Shown piece by piece: positions 24,596-32,288 of a stretch of 32,288 bases of DNA. Numbering within the stretch: the stretch's first letter is position 1; each line of letters begins with the position of its first letter. Under the pieces are notes generated by a model. That model worked only from the letters and a program-made list of their open reading frames with translations. It was not told where the DNA came from and did not search any database. The stretch lies in the IMG/VR virus record IMGVR_UViG_3300027985_000435, positions 1 to 32,288 of that record. One strand, written 5' to 3'. The position numbers and the translations under genes are program-made. This DNA comes from a virus.

Positions 24596-25771
24596 TTAGT
24601 AGAAACGTAAGTTAGCAACACCGATGTTAGCAACGTAGTCAGCAGCATTACCTAGAGAGGAAGTACTGTCAGTTAATGCTAAGTAACCGTAACGTGATAA
24701 GAAACCAGTTACTAATTCACCAGTATTTGGATCCATTACAACGCCTGTGCTCTGTAAAGGAATGTACGGGCAGTAGTACGCGCAAGCATCAGATTCCGAA
24801 TTTCCTTTGTAGCCTACTAGAACTGGCATATCATCTGAAGCATAAGTATCAACGTATACTTTCATAGTGTTGTTTAAAACACCTGATAATTTAACGTTAG
24901 TTGGAGCTTCGAAAGTGCCTTCAGTTGTACGAGCAAATGCTGAAGTAGTTGCAGATTGTAATACTGTAAGAGCAGCAGGTGAAACAACAGCCCAGTTAGC
25001 AGCACCACGACGTGTACGTTGAGCAATTACACCAGCTTGACGATTGATTAATGTAGCAAGAGCAGCGTGTTCATCACCTACGAAAGTAGCAATACCAGTA
25101 GCTTGGTTTTGATCGTAAGTCATAACTGGAGCACCAGCTAATGAACGTAATTTGAACAACATTTCTTGGTCGATTTCAGCAGTGATTTCTTGAGCTAAAG
25201 CAGCCATGATTTCAGCTTCGATATCAATACCCTGTTGAGCTTGAGCGTCTTGAGCTGCTTCGATTGTCCAACGAGCGCCTAAACGACGTGATTTAGCTTC
25301 AACAGTTTCACGTAAGATACGAACGTTCATTCTACGACCCATAACACCTTCAAGTTGTGAAGTAGCAGCAGCACCTGGAGCGGTGTTGTCACCACTTAAA
25401 TCACCTGAGTATGATTTAGCGATGTTAAATGGATTTAATGCTTCTTGACCAGCAGTTACACCAGCACCGTTGTCAGCGTATTGAATACGTAGAGTATGGA
25501 TTTGGCCTACTGGACCAGTTAATGGTTGAACGCCCATGATTTCGTTAGCGATAACAGTAGGCATTACACGACGAAGAACTGGAAGAATTACTTTATTGAT
25601 TGTTGCAACGTTACCAGCGTTAGTAGCACCACCAGTTGCAGATTCACGCAACATTTGAGCGCGTTGGTTACGCAATACAGTTTCTAAAACAGCTTTACGA
25701 TTGCCAGCTAAACCGTCGGTCATCTTAGTAGTAATCTGATTCCAACGTGATTCAGTTAATAGGTTTGACAT
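24596..25771 (-). CDS. 23: Major capsid protein (T4 gp23-like)
   Basis: The 391-residue protein forms the head shell. It begins MSNLLTESRWNQITTKMTDG. The T4-type segment NKVILPVLRRVMPTVIANEI is followed by GVQPLTGPVGQIHTLRIQY, and later by RLGARWTIEAAQDAQAQQGI. GNSESDACAYYCPYIPLQ and FLSRYGYLALTDS match the gp23 C-terminal region. Prohead protease gp21 cuts after (L/I)-x-E; LRE at 41-43 followed by SATGGATN is the likely maturation site, giving a short propeptide compared with T4. The total length is well under T4 gp23 (521 residues). It is last in the head operon and has its own late-type promoter and strong terminator. Confidence 0.95.
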   Translation of the reverse strand: MSNLLTESRWNQITTKMTDGLAGNRKAVLETVLRNQRAQMLRESATGGATNAGNVATINKVILPVLRRVMPTVIANEIMGVQPLTGPVGQIHTLRIQYADNGAGVTAGQEALNPFNIAKSYSGDLSGDNTAPGAAATSQLEGVMGRRMNVRILRETVEAKSRRLGARWTIEAAQDAQAQQGIDIEAEIMAALAQEITAEIDQEMLFKLRSLAGAPVMTYDQNQATGIATFVGDEHAALATLINRQAGVIAQRTRRGAANWAVVSPAALTVLQSATTSAFARTTEGTFEAPTNVKLSGVLNNTMKVYVDTYASDDMPVLVGYKGNSESDACAYYCPYIPLQSTGVVMDPNTGELVTGFLSRYGYLALTDSTSSLGNAADYVANIGVANLRFY

Positions 25772-25801
25772 TATTTTCTCCTATGAAAATTTTTATTCTT
25801 T

Positions 25802-25818
25802 GTACTTTTATTTAGTAC
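25802..25818 (-). promoter_or_regulatory. Putative late promoter of the capsid gene
   Basis: The minus strand reads AGTACTAAATAAAAGTAC: TAAATA is flanked by GTAC on both sides at nine-base spacing, the same layout as at 28458-28474. It lies about 40 bases before the gp23 ATG. Confidence 0.6.
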
Positions 25819-25834
25819 TGGTTAAAATATAGTG

Positions 25835-26920
25835 TTAAATACCTGCATTTTTTGCAAGATTTTCAAGTAAAGTATCAAATTCTGCGTCAACTTCTACATT
25901 TTCACGTAAAGTTTTAGAATCAGAACGGTTTCCTGTACATTCAGAAATAACAGCTTTTTGTTGTTTTTTTACTGGACGAGAAGGGGTTTCATTTAATACT
26001 GGTTTTAAATATTTATGAAAGTCTTCTTTTAGATTTTTAGTGCTAGTTTTTTCAAGTAAACCTTCCATAACAACTTTCTGTTGAGCTGTTAGTGGACGCA
26101 TTAAATCTTGCATTAAGAATTCACGTTTGTAAATATCTTCAGTAACCATTTGGCGAGTGTTCGCAGCTTTTAATTCGTCTTTAGTTTCTTGAAGTGACTG
26201 CTTAAGAGTTAGTTCACGAGCTGTTGATTCATTTAATGCATTCATTACAGATTTAAATTCTTTATTGGTATCAAATAAAGTATTTTTAAATTCTGATGCA
26301 AATGCTTCAAACAATTTTCTACCGAACATGTTTTCTTTAGCTTCTTTTAATTCAGAACGTAACTGTGTAAATTCAGTATTGATAGATTCAGTAACAAACT
26401 TTTCAGCTTCAACTGATGCAGCTTTAACCCATTGTGATTTAGCTTCTTGAAGTGCCTTTTTGCCTTCAGAAATTAATTTCACTCGAGTTTCAACTAAGTC
26501 TTGTTTATCTTTATGGAATTCAGATAATTCTTCAGCAATTAACTGATTACTAAAATCAGCAAATTTACCTAGACTTTCAGCAATAGCTTTACGTTCTTTG
26601 CGCTGTGATTTTACTTCTTCTGCTAAAGTAGCTTTAGCAAAGTCAGAGAATTTAGCCAAAGATGCGCGAACAACCGCTCTATCTTCTTGTAATTTAGTAC
26701 GCTCAGCTGTGAATTTGTCAACTTCTTCAACAATTACTGACTTAGCAATTTCATTTAAGCCTTCAACAATGGATAAACGATCTGCTTCGTAACGATTTTT
26801 CATTTCTTGGCGGATTTCAGCAGCAATAAGCTTTTTCTCGTCATTCCACGCTTCCTGAATAAGTGCTTTAGCATCATCAGAAAGAGTAGATTCCTTTAAA
26901 AATTTTTCTAATTTTGACAT
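25835..26920 (-). CDS. 22: Prohead core scaffolding protein (T4 gp22-like)
   Basis: The 361-residue protein is almost entirely helical and highly charged, with long coiled-coil segments (LSIVEGLNEIAKSVIVEEVD; SLGKFADFSNQLIAEELSEF). The C-terminal MVTEDIYKREFLMQDLMRPL and LEKTSTKNLKEDFHKYLKPV match the gp22 end region. It fills the prohead core around which gp23 assembles and is then degraded by gp21; several I/L-x-E sites are present. Position between gp21 and gp23 is as in T4. A basic linker (NETPSRPVKKQQKA) precedes the acidic tail. The SD is AGGAGAAAA. Confidence 0.92.
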   Translation of the reverse strand: MSKLEKFLKESTLSDDAKALIQEAWNDEKKLIAAEIRQEMKNRYEADRLSIVEGLNEIAKSVIVEEVDKFTAERTKLQEDRAVVRASLAKFSDFAKATLAEEVKSQRKERKAIAESLGKFADFSNQLIAEELSEFHKDKQDLVETRVKLISEGKKALQEAKSQWVKAASVEAEKFVTESINTEFTQLRSELKEAKENMFGRKLFEAFASEFKNTLFDTNKEFKSVMNALNESTARELTLKQSLQETKDELKAANTRQMVTEDIYKREFLMQDLMRPLTAQQKVVMEGLLEKTSTKNLKEDFHKYLKPVLNETPSRPVKKQQKAVISECTGNRSDSKTLRENVEVDAEFDTLLENLAKNAGI

Positions 26921-26953
26921 TTGTAGGTTTTCTCCTATAATTCCGTATAATGA

Positions 26954-26961
26954 TATTTATT
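26954..26961 (-). promoter_or_regulatory. Putative late promoter of gp22
   Basis: The minus strand reads GTAATAAATATC, overlapping the gp21 stop, about 34 bases upstream of the gp22 ATG. TAAATA matches the late core. Confidence 0.5.
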
Positions 26962-27598
26962 ACTCAGCTCTCAAACGTTTAAAGAAGTCGTGAATTTCCG
27001 CTTGTAAATCAGAACGAGCTTTCATGTTTCCTTTCATAATTTCTTCTGATGCATATTTTGCATGTTCAGTTAAATGGTAACCTGCTTTTGAATATAATGA
27101 TTCAAAAATAGGTACAGGAAAAGCATCGGGGGCTGATGGTTGAGCAACAACATCTACAGTAACAATTTCAAAATCAGAAACTATACCATTGTAATCTACG
27201 TTTCCAGATCCTCTAGAGCTAACCCCTAGTTTAACACCACTTTCAATAAGAGAACGAATAACTTCGCCTTTTGGTGTAGGTAACATTTTTAGAGTACCAA
27301 CTCCGTTAACACCCTGCATATGAATTTCAGTAATTATATGAGATACATTTTGGATATTAATGGTTAGTGTATCTGGGTGATCACATTCACCCAGAATACC
27401 GCCAGTTTTTTGAATTCTTTCGTTCATTGACTGGACTGCTAAAGATATTTCGTTTAGAGGGTATACTCGTTCATTAAGATTTCTTTTATCTGCTTGTATA
27501 AAAATACCTCGCATGAATAAATCTTTTCCATCTTGTAAACTTTCTACTACTATATTAGAATCTTGAAACGAGTTCCATTCACGTAGCATACTACTCAT
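26960..27598 (-). CDS. 21: Prohead maturation protease (T4 gp21-like)
   Basis: The 212-residue protein is a herpes-type serine protease. It has the fold's opening GIFIQADKRNLNERVYP, the catalytic His in GECDHPD, and the catalytic Ser in KLGVSSRGSG, followed by FEIVTVDVVAQPSAPDAFPV. It cuts core and capsid proteins during head maturation. Length is as in T4 gp21 (212 residues). The gene sits between the acidic core protein and gp22, in T4 order. The C-terminal helix (ARSDLQAEIHDFFKRLRAE) may be a self-cleavage tail. Confidence 0.95.
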   Translation of the reverse strand: MSSMLREWNSFQDSNIVVESLQDGKDLFMRGIFIQADKRNLNERVYPLNEISLAVQSMNERIQKTGGILGECDHPDTLTINIQNVSHIITEIHMQGVNGVGTLKMLPTPKGEVIRSLIESGVKLGVSSRGSGNVDYNGIVSDFEIVTVDVVAQPSAPDAFPVPIFESLYSKAGYHLTEHAKYASEEIMKGNMKARSDLQAEIHDFFKRLRAE

Positions 27599-27618
27599 AA
27601 TGGATTCCTCATTTAAAA

Positions 27619-28428
27619 TTATTTACGGATGTCTTTTAAAATCATCTGGCCGTTTTCAGAACCTTCAGGAGCTTTTGCTTTTTTAGGAGCAGCTTTTTTG
27701 TAAATTGATTTACCTGAACCTTCAACATTGCTGTTGTTTTCTTCTTTATATTGAGGAACTTTGGTATCTAATTTGTCGTTAGTACCAGTAGCATTAGCAC
27801 CTTTGAATTCCATGTCAGTGCCTTTAACACCGTTTACGCCTTTAACACCTTTAACAACTGGTGATTTAGTGTTTACGTCACCTTGTTCTTTCATGTCAGG
27901 AGTTTTAACTGGTTTTAACTGATAGCTTTCTTGAATTCCTTCTTCTTCTTCGTCTTCTGGTTCAAAATCGCCGTCTTCGCTTTCATCTTCATCGCCAAAT
28001 TCAAGTGAATCTTCGCCTTCGTCGCCAAAGTCTTCATCACCAAAGTCGTCTTCGTCTTTGTCAGCACCAAGTTCTTGCATTAATGCTTCTAATTCAGCAA
28101 ATGCATCTTTAACTTCAGTCCATTGTTCAGCTGTAGGTGTTTCTTCGCCGAAATCGCCTTCGTCACCAAAGTCTTCATCAGCACCAAAGTCATCTTCGCC
28201 TTCATCTTCGTCAGCAAAATCATAATCCGAATGGTCTTCTTCAGGTGCTTCAACTTCATCTTCAAATGAGTCTTCCTCATCACCTTCATAGAATTCGTTC
28301 AATTGACGTTCCATTTTACGATTAATAGAACGTGCTGATTCAACAAAGAATTCACGGAATAATTTCGTAGCAGCGTTTTGGTCCTTATTAGCGAATGCAT
28401 CAAATGCAGCTAGTAATTTTTTGTTCAT
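27619..28428 (-). CDS. Acidic prohead core protein (gp67/gp68-like)
   Basis: The N-terminal 45 residues, MNKKLLAAFDAFANKDQNAA then LFREFFVESARSINRKMERQ, resemble the helix of T4 gp67/gp68. About 150 residues that are mostly Asp, Glu, Phe and Gly follow in DFGDE-type repeats. The C-terminal half is basic and Lys/Gly-rich, with TKSPVVKGVKGVNGVKG and a KKAAPKKAKAPEG tail. The 269-residue length far exceeds T4 gp67 (80) or gp68 (141), so it may combine both roles. As an internal core component it would be cleaved to acidic internal peptides. The position between gp20 and gp21 supports this. Confidence 0.8.
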   Translation of the reverse strand: MNKKLLAAFDAFANKDQNAATKLFREFFVESARSINRKMERQLNEFYEGDEEDSFEDEVEAPEEDHSDYDFADEDEGEDDFGADEDFGDEGDFGEETPTAEQWTEVKDAFAELEALMQELGADKDEDDFGDEDFGDEGEDSLEFGDEDESEDGDFEPEDEEEEGIQESYQLKPVKTPDMKEQGDVNTKSPVVKGVKGVNGVKGTDMEFKGANATGTNDKLDTKVPQYKEENNSNVEGSGKSIYKKAAPKKAKAPEGSENGQMILKDIRK

Positions 28429-28455
28429 TAATTTTCTCCAATTAATTTAAGAATC

Positions 28456-28476
28456 TTGTACAGTTATTTAGTACAA
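28456..28476 (-). promoter_or_regulatory. Putative late promoter in a dyad, acidic core gene
   Basis: On the minus strand TTGTAC, TAAATAACT and GTACAA are consecutive: the late core sits between perfect inverted 6-mers. It lies 37 bases before the ATG at 28428. Confidence 0.6.
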
Positions 28477-28509
28477 TAGGTAACGTGGCACTAAAAACCG
28501 CGTTTTATA

Positions 28510-28743
28510 TTACATTCCGTTAAAACCACCGCCAGATTCAGCGGGTGTTTGATAAACTGTGCTTACAACATCTGAACGTTTTTGATCCTGCTCATCTCTA
28601 AATTCATGATACTTTCTGAGCTTATGAATATGTCTTAGTGTTATACGAGGTTTTCTCGTATCGTCAAAATGAGCTACTGTGTTGTCTTCAACTGGATCGT
28701 AGTTTGTTAATTCAGTATCTTCATATAATTCTTCAAGTTTCAT
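28510..28743 (-). CDS. Small hypothetical head-module protein (77 aa)
   Basis: It begins MKLEELYEDTELTNYDPVED, has a basic centre (KPRITLRHIHKLRKYHEFRD) and ends in Gly-rich AESGGGFNGM. Lying 13 bases after gp20 and before the acidic core protein, it occupies the place of a small gp67-like gene. Its sequence is not clearly gp67, and I leave it unnamed. The SD is AAGAGGGG. Confidence 0.7.
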   Translation of the reverse strand: MKLEELYEDTELTNYDPVEDNTVAHFDDTRKPRITLRHIHKLRKYHEFRDEQDQKRSDVVSTVYQTPAESGGGFNGM

Positions 28744-28756
28744 TTAAAAACCCCTC

Positions 28757-30496
28757 TTAAAATGTACTCATATCGCCCATACTGCTAGCATCAGGAGCAC
28801 CTTGTTCTGCTCCAACATCGGGAGCTCCGCCTTCGTCTCCACCAGGAGCATCGTCAAATGTCATTTCTGAAGGATTATCAATACCAACTGATGTTAGATC
28901 TGGTTTATTTGTTTGCACTGATGCTCCTTTAATAGGCTGAGCTTTTGTTGGATTTTCTTGCATCCATAATTGCTCGTTATCAATAATTTCATCTTGTGAC
29001 CAGCCCATACGTTTGAGTAATGTTTGTTTAGCGATAAATGGCAATTCATTTAATCCAACATAACAGTTAATCAATGTACTTTCTAATTCAGCTTTTCTAT
29101 AAGTAGCAAAGTTTAATGGTGGTAAGAATTTAACATCAAATGTTTTGTAGTTAAATTGATATCCGGAATCTTCCAAATATTTTTTAAATTCTTTATCAAA
29201 AATCTTACTAATAGTTGCTTGCAAACGTTGACAATACTTATTAAATCTAAATTCTTGAATTAAAGCTGTACCAATTTTACCGTCATTGAATACTTGTCCG
29301 GAATCTTCTGGTCCAAATGGGAGATAACTTTGCGGAATTTTTAATCCTCTGATCAATTTGTTATTGAACCATTTCAAATCATCAATTTGCCCTAGATTAT
29401 CACCGCCTGGTAATGTAGTTACATCTGAACCTCTACCATCAGCAGTTTGAGGGAAGAAGTAATCCTCTAAGATTGCCATTGGGTTATAAGCAGCATCCAT
29501 TAATGATGCACTACCGCCTCTAGCTGTTGGTATTCTTCTTTGATGTATTTCGTTTTTAATACGTTCAACATATGCCATTGCTAAATGTTCTGGCATATCA
29601 CCAGTGTCAATTTTAAACACTCTTCGTTCTGGAGCACGTTGTACACGATATATAATAATACTATCTTCTAATAATTCTTTTTGCTTATAAGTTTTAAATA
29701 TATCTTCTAGGATACTTGTACCAAACGGCCAATATGCATCCATCTGAGTGCTTCTACTAAGATGAATTACGTGCTCTGCTAAAACAGCATGTGAAGTCTG
29801 TTGAGCTGAACTTGGAAATGGTGATGAATTTGAACTTTGGAATGCATTACCACTAGTCGCACCCCCATAAACATTTCCAGCTGAACTTAAACTATTTGGC
29901 AAAGCACCAGGATAGGCAATATTAGAATTTTGAACATTATTCTTTGATACTACTTTATCTTGTAAATTTAATTGTAGGTCCTTTACAAAATATAATTCAG
30001 GTTTTTTTCCTTCAGATTCATTAACTGTTATTTTTTCAACATTTGCTGGATTTATCCATAACCATTCGTAAGTTTCTGGATCTCTAATAAAAAATTGATC
30101 CCCATATTTTAGTACGTTACGGAATATATCAAAAATTCTAGTACTAAAATCGTTCAAATCCATCCACGAGTTAAGTCTGTCTTCTAGGGTTGTTACTTCA
30201 ACATCGCCCATTTTATTATCTTTATAATGAATTAAAAATGGAGGCTCAAAATCTTCAGCATTTTGAGTACAAAATTCAGATAGAATATCTAAAGATGTTG
30301 AAATTTCGGAATCTTGATCCATTTGTTCGTATTGAGCGTATCTATCAACACGATTTGTTAATCCGGTATAAACTGTTGGCAAATACGAAGAATAATTAGA
30401 GCGTATTGGTTTAGAAATTTTATTTTCTCTACCTTTACCTCTTTTTATTCTAACCGCTGTCATGTGTTTTTTCCAGCTAGGGGTTTTCTTGTCCAT
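28757..30496 (-). CDS. 20: Portal protein (T4 gp20-like)
   Basis: The 579-residue protein forms the dodecameric portal at the head vertex. Recognisable T4 gp20 segments include QMDQDSEISTSLDILSEFCT, VLKYGDQFFIRD, VIHLSRSTQMDAYWPFGTSI and IIYRVQRAPERRVFKIDTGD. They continue with VERIKNEIHQRR, MLEDYF-type MAILEDYFFPQTADGRGSD, TTLPGGDNLGQIDDLKWFNN and LPFGPEDSGQVFNDGK. The N-terminus is basic (RIKRGKGRENKISKPIR), and the C-terminus is acidic and Gly-rich. Length is near T4 gp20 (524), with an insert around 205-235 rich in Ser, Asn and Gly. It starts the head operon with its own promoter. Confidence 0.96.
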   Translation of the reverse strand: MDKKTPSWKKHMTAVRIKRGKGRENKISKPIRSNYSSYLPTVYTGLTNRVDRYAQYEQMDQDSEISTSLDILSEFCTQNAEDFEPPFLIHYKDNKMGDVEVTTLEDRLNSWMDLNDFSTRIFDIFRNVLKYGDQFFIRDPETYEWLWINPANVEKITVNESEGKKPELYFVKDLQLNLQDKVVSKNNVQNSNIAYPGALPNSLSSAGNVYGGATSGNAFQSSNSSPFPSSAQQTSHAVLAEHVIHLSRSTQMDAYWPFGTSILEDIFKTYKQKELLEDSIIIYRVQRAPERRVFKIDTGDMPEHLAMAYVERIKNEIHQRRIPTARGGSASLMDAAYNPMAILEDYFFPQTADGRGSDVTTLPGGDNLGQIDDLKWFNNKLIRGLKIPQSYLPFGPEDSGQVFNDGKIGTALIQEFRFNKYCQRLQATISKIFDKEFKKYLEDSGYQFNYKTFDVKFLPPLNFATYRKAELESTLINCYVGLNELPFIAKQTLLKRMGWSQDEIIDNEQLWMQENPTKAQPIKGASVQTNKPDLTSVGIDNPSEMTFDDAPGGDEGGAPDVGAEQGAPDASSMGDMSTF

Positions 30497-30517
30497 ACAT
30501 ATCCTTTCTTTTTAAGA

Positions 30518-30525
30518 TATTTAGT
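30518..30525 (-). promoter_or_regulatory. Putative late promoter of gp20
   Basis: The minus strand reads GAACTAAATATC 21 bases before the gp20 ATG, sharing the ACTAAATA core. Confidence 0.5.
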
Positions 30526-30534
30526 TCTCAAATT

Positions 30535-32288
30535 TTAATTATATTGACGTATATAGTTAAATGTAGTATGCAGTTTGTCTTGGCTATCAGACATTCTATC
30601 TAGTGTTTCAGACATTTTTTGAGTATTCTCTATTATCTTATTAGTTAGTGCATTTTGCTGATATATAGTTCCAGCATTTTGAGCGTTAGTTGCTTCTGAT
30701 GTTGGTGTAGTCAATACTGCGTTAGCTGATGTTGGTACTTGCCATGGTAACCCGGATGGTATAGAATTAAGAGCAGCAAGATTAGTATTTTGTTTTTGAA
30801 TAGCATCAGATAAATTATTTACCATAATACCACTCTGAGAATTTAATCTAGCTATAGCATCTGCTTGTTGTTCCATACTAGCTTTAACTGCGTTTTTCTT
30901 GTCTAATGCTTCTTGTGGTGTTTCTTTATCTGTTAAAATGTCTACTAGCCAACTTGACATACCCATTGCAGTTAAAATAGTTCTCATGCTTGGTAATGCG
31001 CCAACCATTGCTCCAGATACTGATACTCCTTTTTTGGAAATTGCAGTGTATAACCATTCTGGTAATATACCATGTAAAATACTGTCAATATCTATAGATG
31101 TAAATTCTTTAAAACCTTTCTGGAATGTGCTATAATTAGTGGAATCGCCAGTAATCCATGAACCTAAGGTATCACCAAATATTCCTTTTATAACAGCAGG
31201 AATTTGGGTTCTTAAATTTGCAATAGCAGTGTCAGTATCCATACTTCCAGTAGCAAAATTTGATAAGGTATCTAACATGTTATCTATCGGTTTTACAGAA
31301 TTTTGCAATCCTGAATAAAATTTATCGTTTAAGCTTGAACCAATTTTACGTACAGTTATATTGATATTGTTTACAATCTTACCAAACGGATCTTCTATTT
31401 TTTTAGCTGCATCCTTAGGATCGTTCATCAATGTAAGAGTTTGGCGTACTTCTTCTAAACGTCTTGCAACATCCGTTTTGCCTTGAATACTTGCTTGATT
31501 AATTGAATATGTTAATTCGGATATCATACCATTTCGAGCATCATATAAGTCCTGAAGCATTTTTTGTTCGCCACCAGCACCATTATATGCACCTTTCATC
31601 GTTTTATCCATTATACCACTAAGAACATTACGAATTACTAAGTTACCAGATCCAGCTAAATCGTTAGCTAATTGTGATGCATTACCAATAACACCTCTAG
31701 CAGCGTATTCAGTCATTGCATCAGCGAACATTTTACCAGCATTACCCATAGAAGAAGTAACTAACTGAACAGCTTGAGCAGCTTCGCTTGATGCTTTTTC
31801 GTTTAACCCTCTTGCTTTTAATGAGGCTTGTAATGCTCCTTGATCAATTAAGCCTTGATCCGATGTCATTCTTTTATTTAATTCATCAGTACTTACACCA
31901 AGAACTTTGCTAAAGGTATTTAAATTGTCAGCGTATTCACGTTCAGATCTACGTCTTTCAGCTTCTTGCATTTGGTTAAAAACGCCTTGGATTTTCATAG
32001 CTTTTAAGTTACCAAGAACATAATTACCCATCTGTTTAAATGACATATTAAGTTGACCTGATTCTTTTTGTGAATCAACTAATGCATTAAAATAATTACT
32101 AAAAACTCCACCTGCTGAATCACCAAAAGATGCTAAAATGTTATTATTATCTTTCAAAATGCCCGTAAAATCAGAAAACGATAGCATTGTTGTACCTAGA
32201 TCCTTTTGCAGCCCTACAATACCACCCGTTAAATGAATACCAGCAGTGTTTACTTCAGAATACTGTTCGTACCATGTATTTAAAGTGC
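30535..32288 (-). CDS. Large virion/tail-associated protein, N-terminus beyond window
   Basis: The frame is open to the window edge (at least 584 residues), reading through MLSFSDFTGI upstream into GIHLTGGIVGLQKDLGTT, so the apparent ATG at 32187 is internal. The protein is helix-rich, with Gly/Ala segments (SMGNAGKMFADAMTEYAARG; NASQLANDLAGSGN), a possible hydrophobic stretch (AMVGALPSMRTILTAMGM) and a Gln/Asn-rich coiled tail (NKIIENTQKMSETLDRMSDS). This resembles tape-measure or tail-lysin-associated proteins of large myoviruses, but no family is certain. Position upstream of gp20 fits a late tail gene. Confidence 0.7.
   Translation of the reverse strand, partial: TLNTWYEQYSEVNTAGIHLTGGIVGLQKDLGTTMLSFSDFTGILKDNNNILASFGDSAGGVFSNYFNALVDSQKESGQLNMSFKQMGNYVLGNLKAMKIQGVFNQMQEAERRRSEREYADNLNTFSKVLGVSTDELNKRMTSDQGLIDQGALQASLKARGLNEKASSEAAQAVQLVTSSMGNAGKMFADAMTEYAARGVIGNASQLANDLAGSGNLVIRNVLSGIMDKTMKGAYNGAGGEQKMLQDLYDARNGMISELTYSINQASIQGKTDVARRLEEVRQTLTLMNDPKDAAKKIEDPFGKIVNNINITVRKIGSSLNDKFYSGLQNSVKPIDNMLDTLSNFATGSMDTDTAIANLRTQIPAVIKGIFGDTLGSWITGDSTNYSTFQKGFKEFTSIDIDSILHGILPEWLYTAISKKGVSVSGAMVGALPSMRTILTAMGMSSWLVDILTDKETPQEALDKKNAVKASMEQQADAIARLNSQSGIMVNNLSDAIQKQNTNLAALNSIPSGLPWQVPTSANAVLTTPTSEATNAQNAGTIYQQNALTNKIIENTQKMSETLDRMSDSQDKLHTTFNYIRQYN

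Noticed and set aside
26265-28325. Plus-strand ORFs opposite gp22 and the acidic core gene
   Set aside because: Low-complexity shadows caused by biased codons on the coding strand.

Overview
The window is a block of a low-GC, T4-like myovirus (tailed dsDNA phage) genome. The evidence is a contiguous T4-type head module (gp20 portal, an acidic core protein, gp21 protease, gp22 scaffold, gp23 capsid) plus T4-type replication genes (family B polymerase gp43, sliding clamp gp45, RNase H, a DsbA-like protein), a phage GroES-like co-chaperonin (gp31 role) and a T4-type large terminase. The host cannot be named from the sequence. A phage-encoded lipoprotein with a lipobox suggests a Gram-negative host. 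Almost everything is on the minus strand, except two convergent plus-strand genes at 5037-6493.

Layout by coordinate: (1) 1-4879: a partial conserved phage protein, the terminase large subunit broken into two ORFs by a split intein with a Vsr-like endonuclease ORF between them, an unknown gene and RNase H. (2) 5037-6493: two plus-strand paralogous Ala/Thr/Val-rich genes with their own late-type promoters. (3) 6523-16478: a 7-deazaguanine DNA-modification region with queD, queE, folE, a stand-alone class II amidotransferase (gat), queC, queF and dpdA, interleaved with a GroES-like gene, a repeat lipoprotein, an FmdB-type zinc ribbon, an Ala-rich protein and a 19-residue ORF. (4) 16538-22324: clamp gp45, then DNA polymerase, also broken by a split intein with a second Vsr-like endonuclease ORF between the pieces, then a DsbA-like gene. 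(5) 22424-24482: small unknown genes. (6) 24596-32288: the head module and a large, partial, probable tail/virion protein.

How it fits together: FolE, QueD, QueE and QueC would make preQ0 from GTP. QueF would reduce it to preQ1, Gat could instead amidate it towards archaeosine-type bases, and DpdA would insert the base into phage DNA, probably for protection from restriction. DpdA ends in a peptide nearly identical to the polymerase C-terminal clamp-binding tail and is encoded next to the clamp, suggesting that modification is tethered to the replisome.

The main discovery-type signal is a pair of 'fractured genes' (TerL and PolB), each arranged N-extein/N-intein, then endonuclease, then C-intein/C-extein. 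The TerL intein is split at an atypical early site (33 + 121 residues). The PolB-associated endonuclease carries an in-frame TGA exactly where its sibling has Trp. Its ribosome-binding site sits in a long hairpin whose 5' arm overlaps a late-type promoter, as in T4 I-TevI-style late control. A 67-bp tandem duplication also gives terL a duplicated start and an 18-codon leader ORF.
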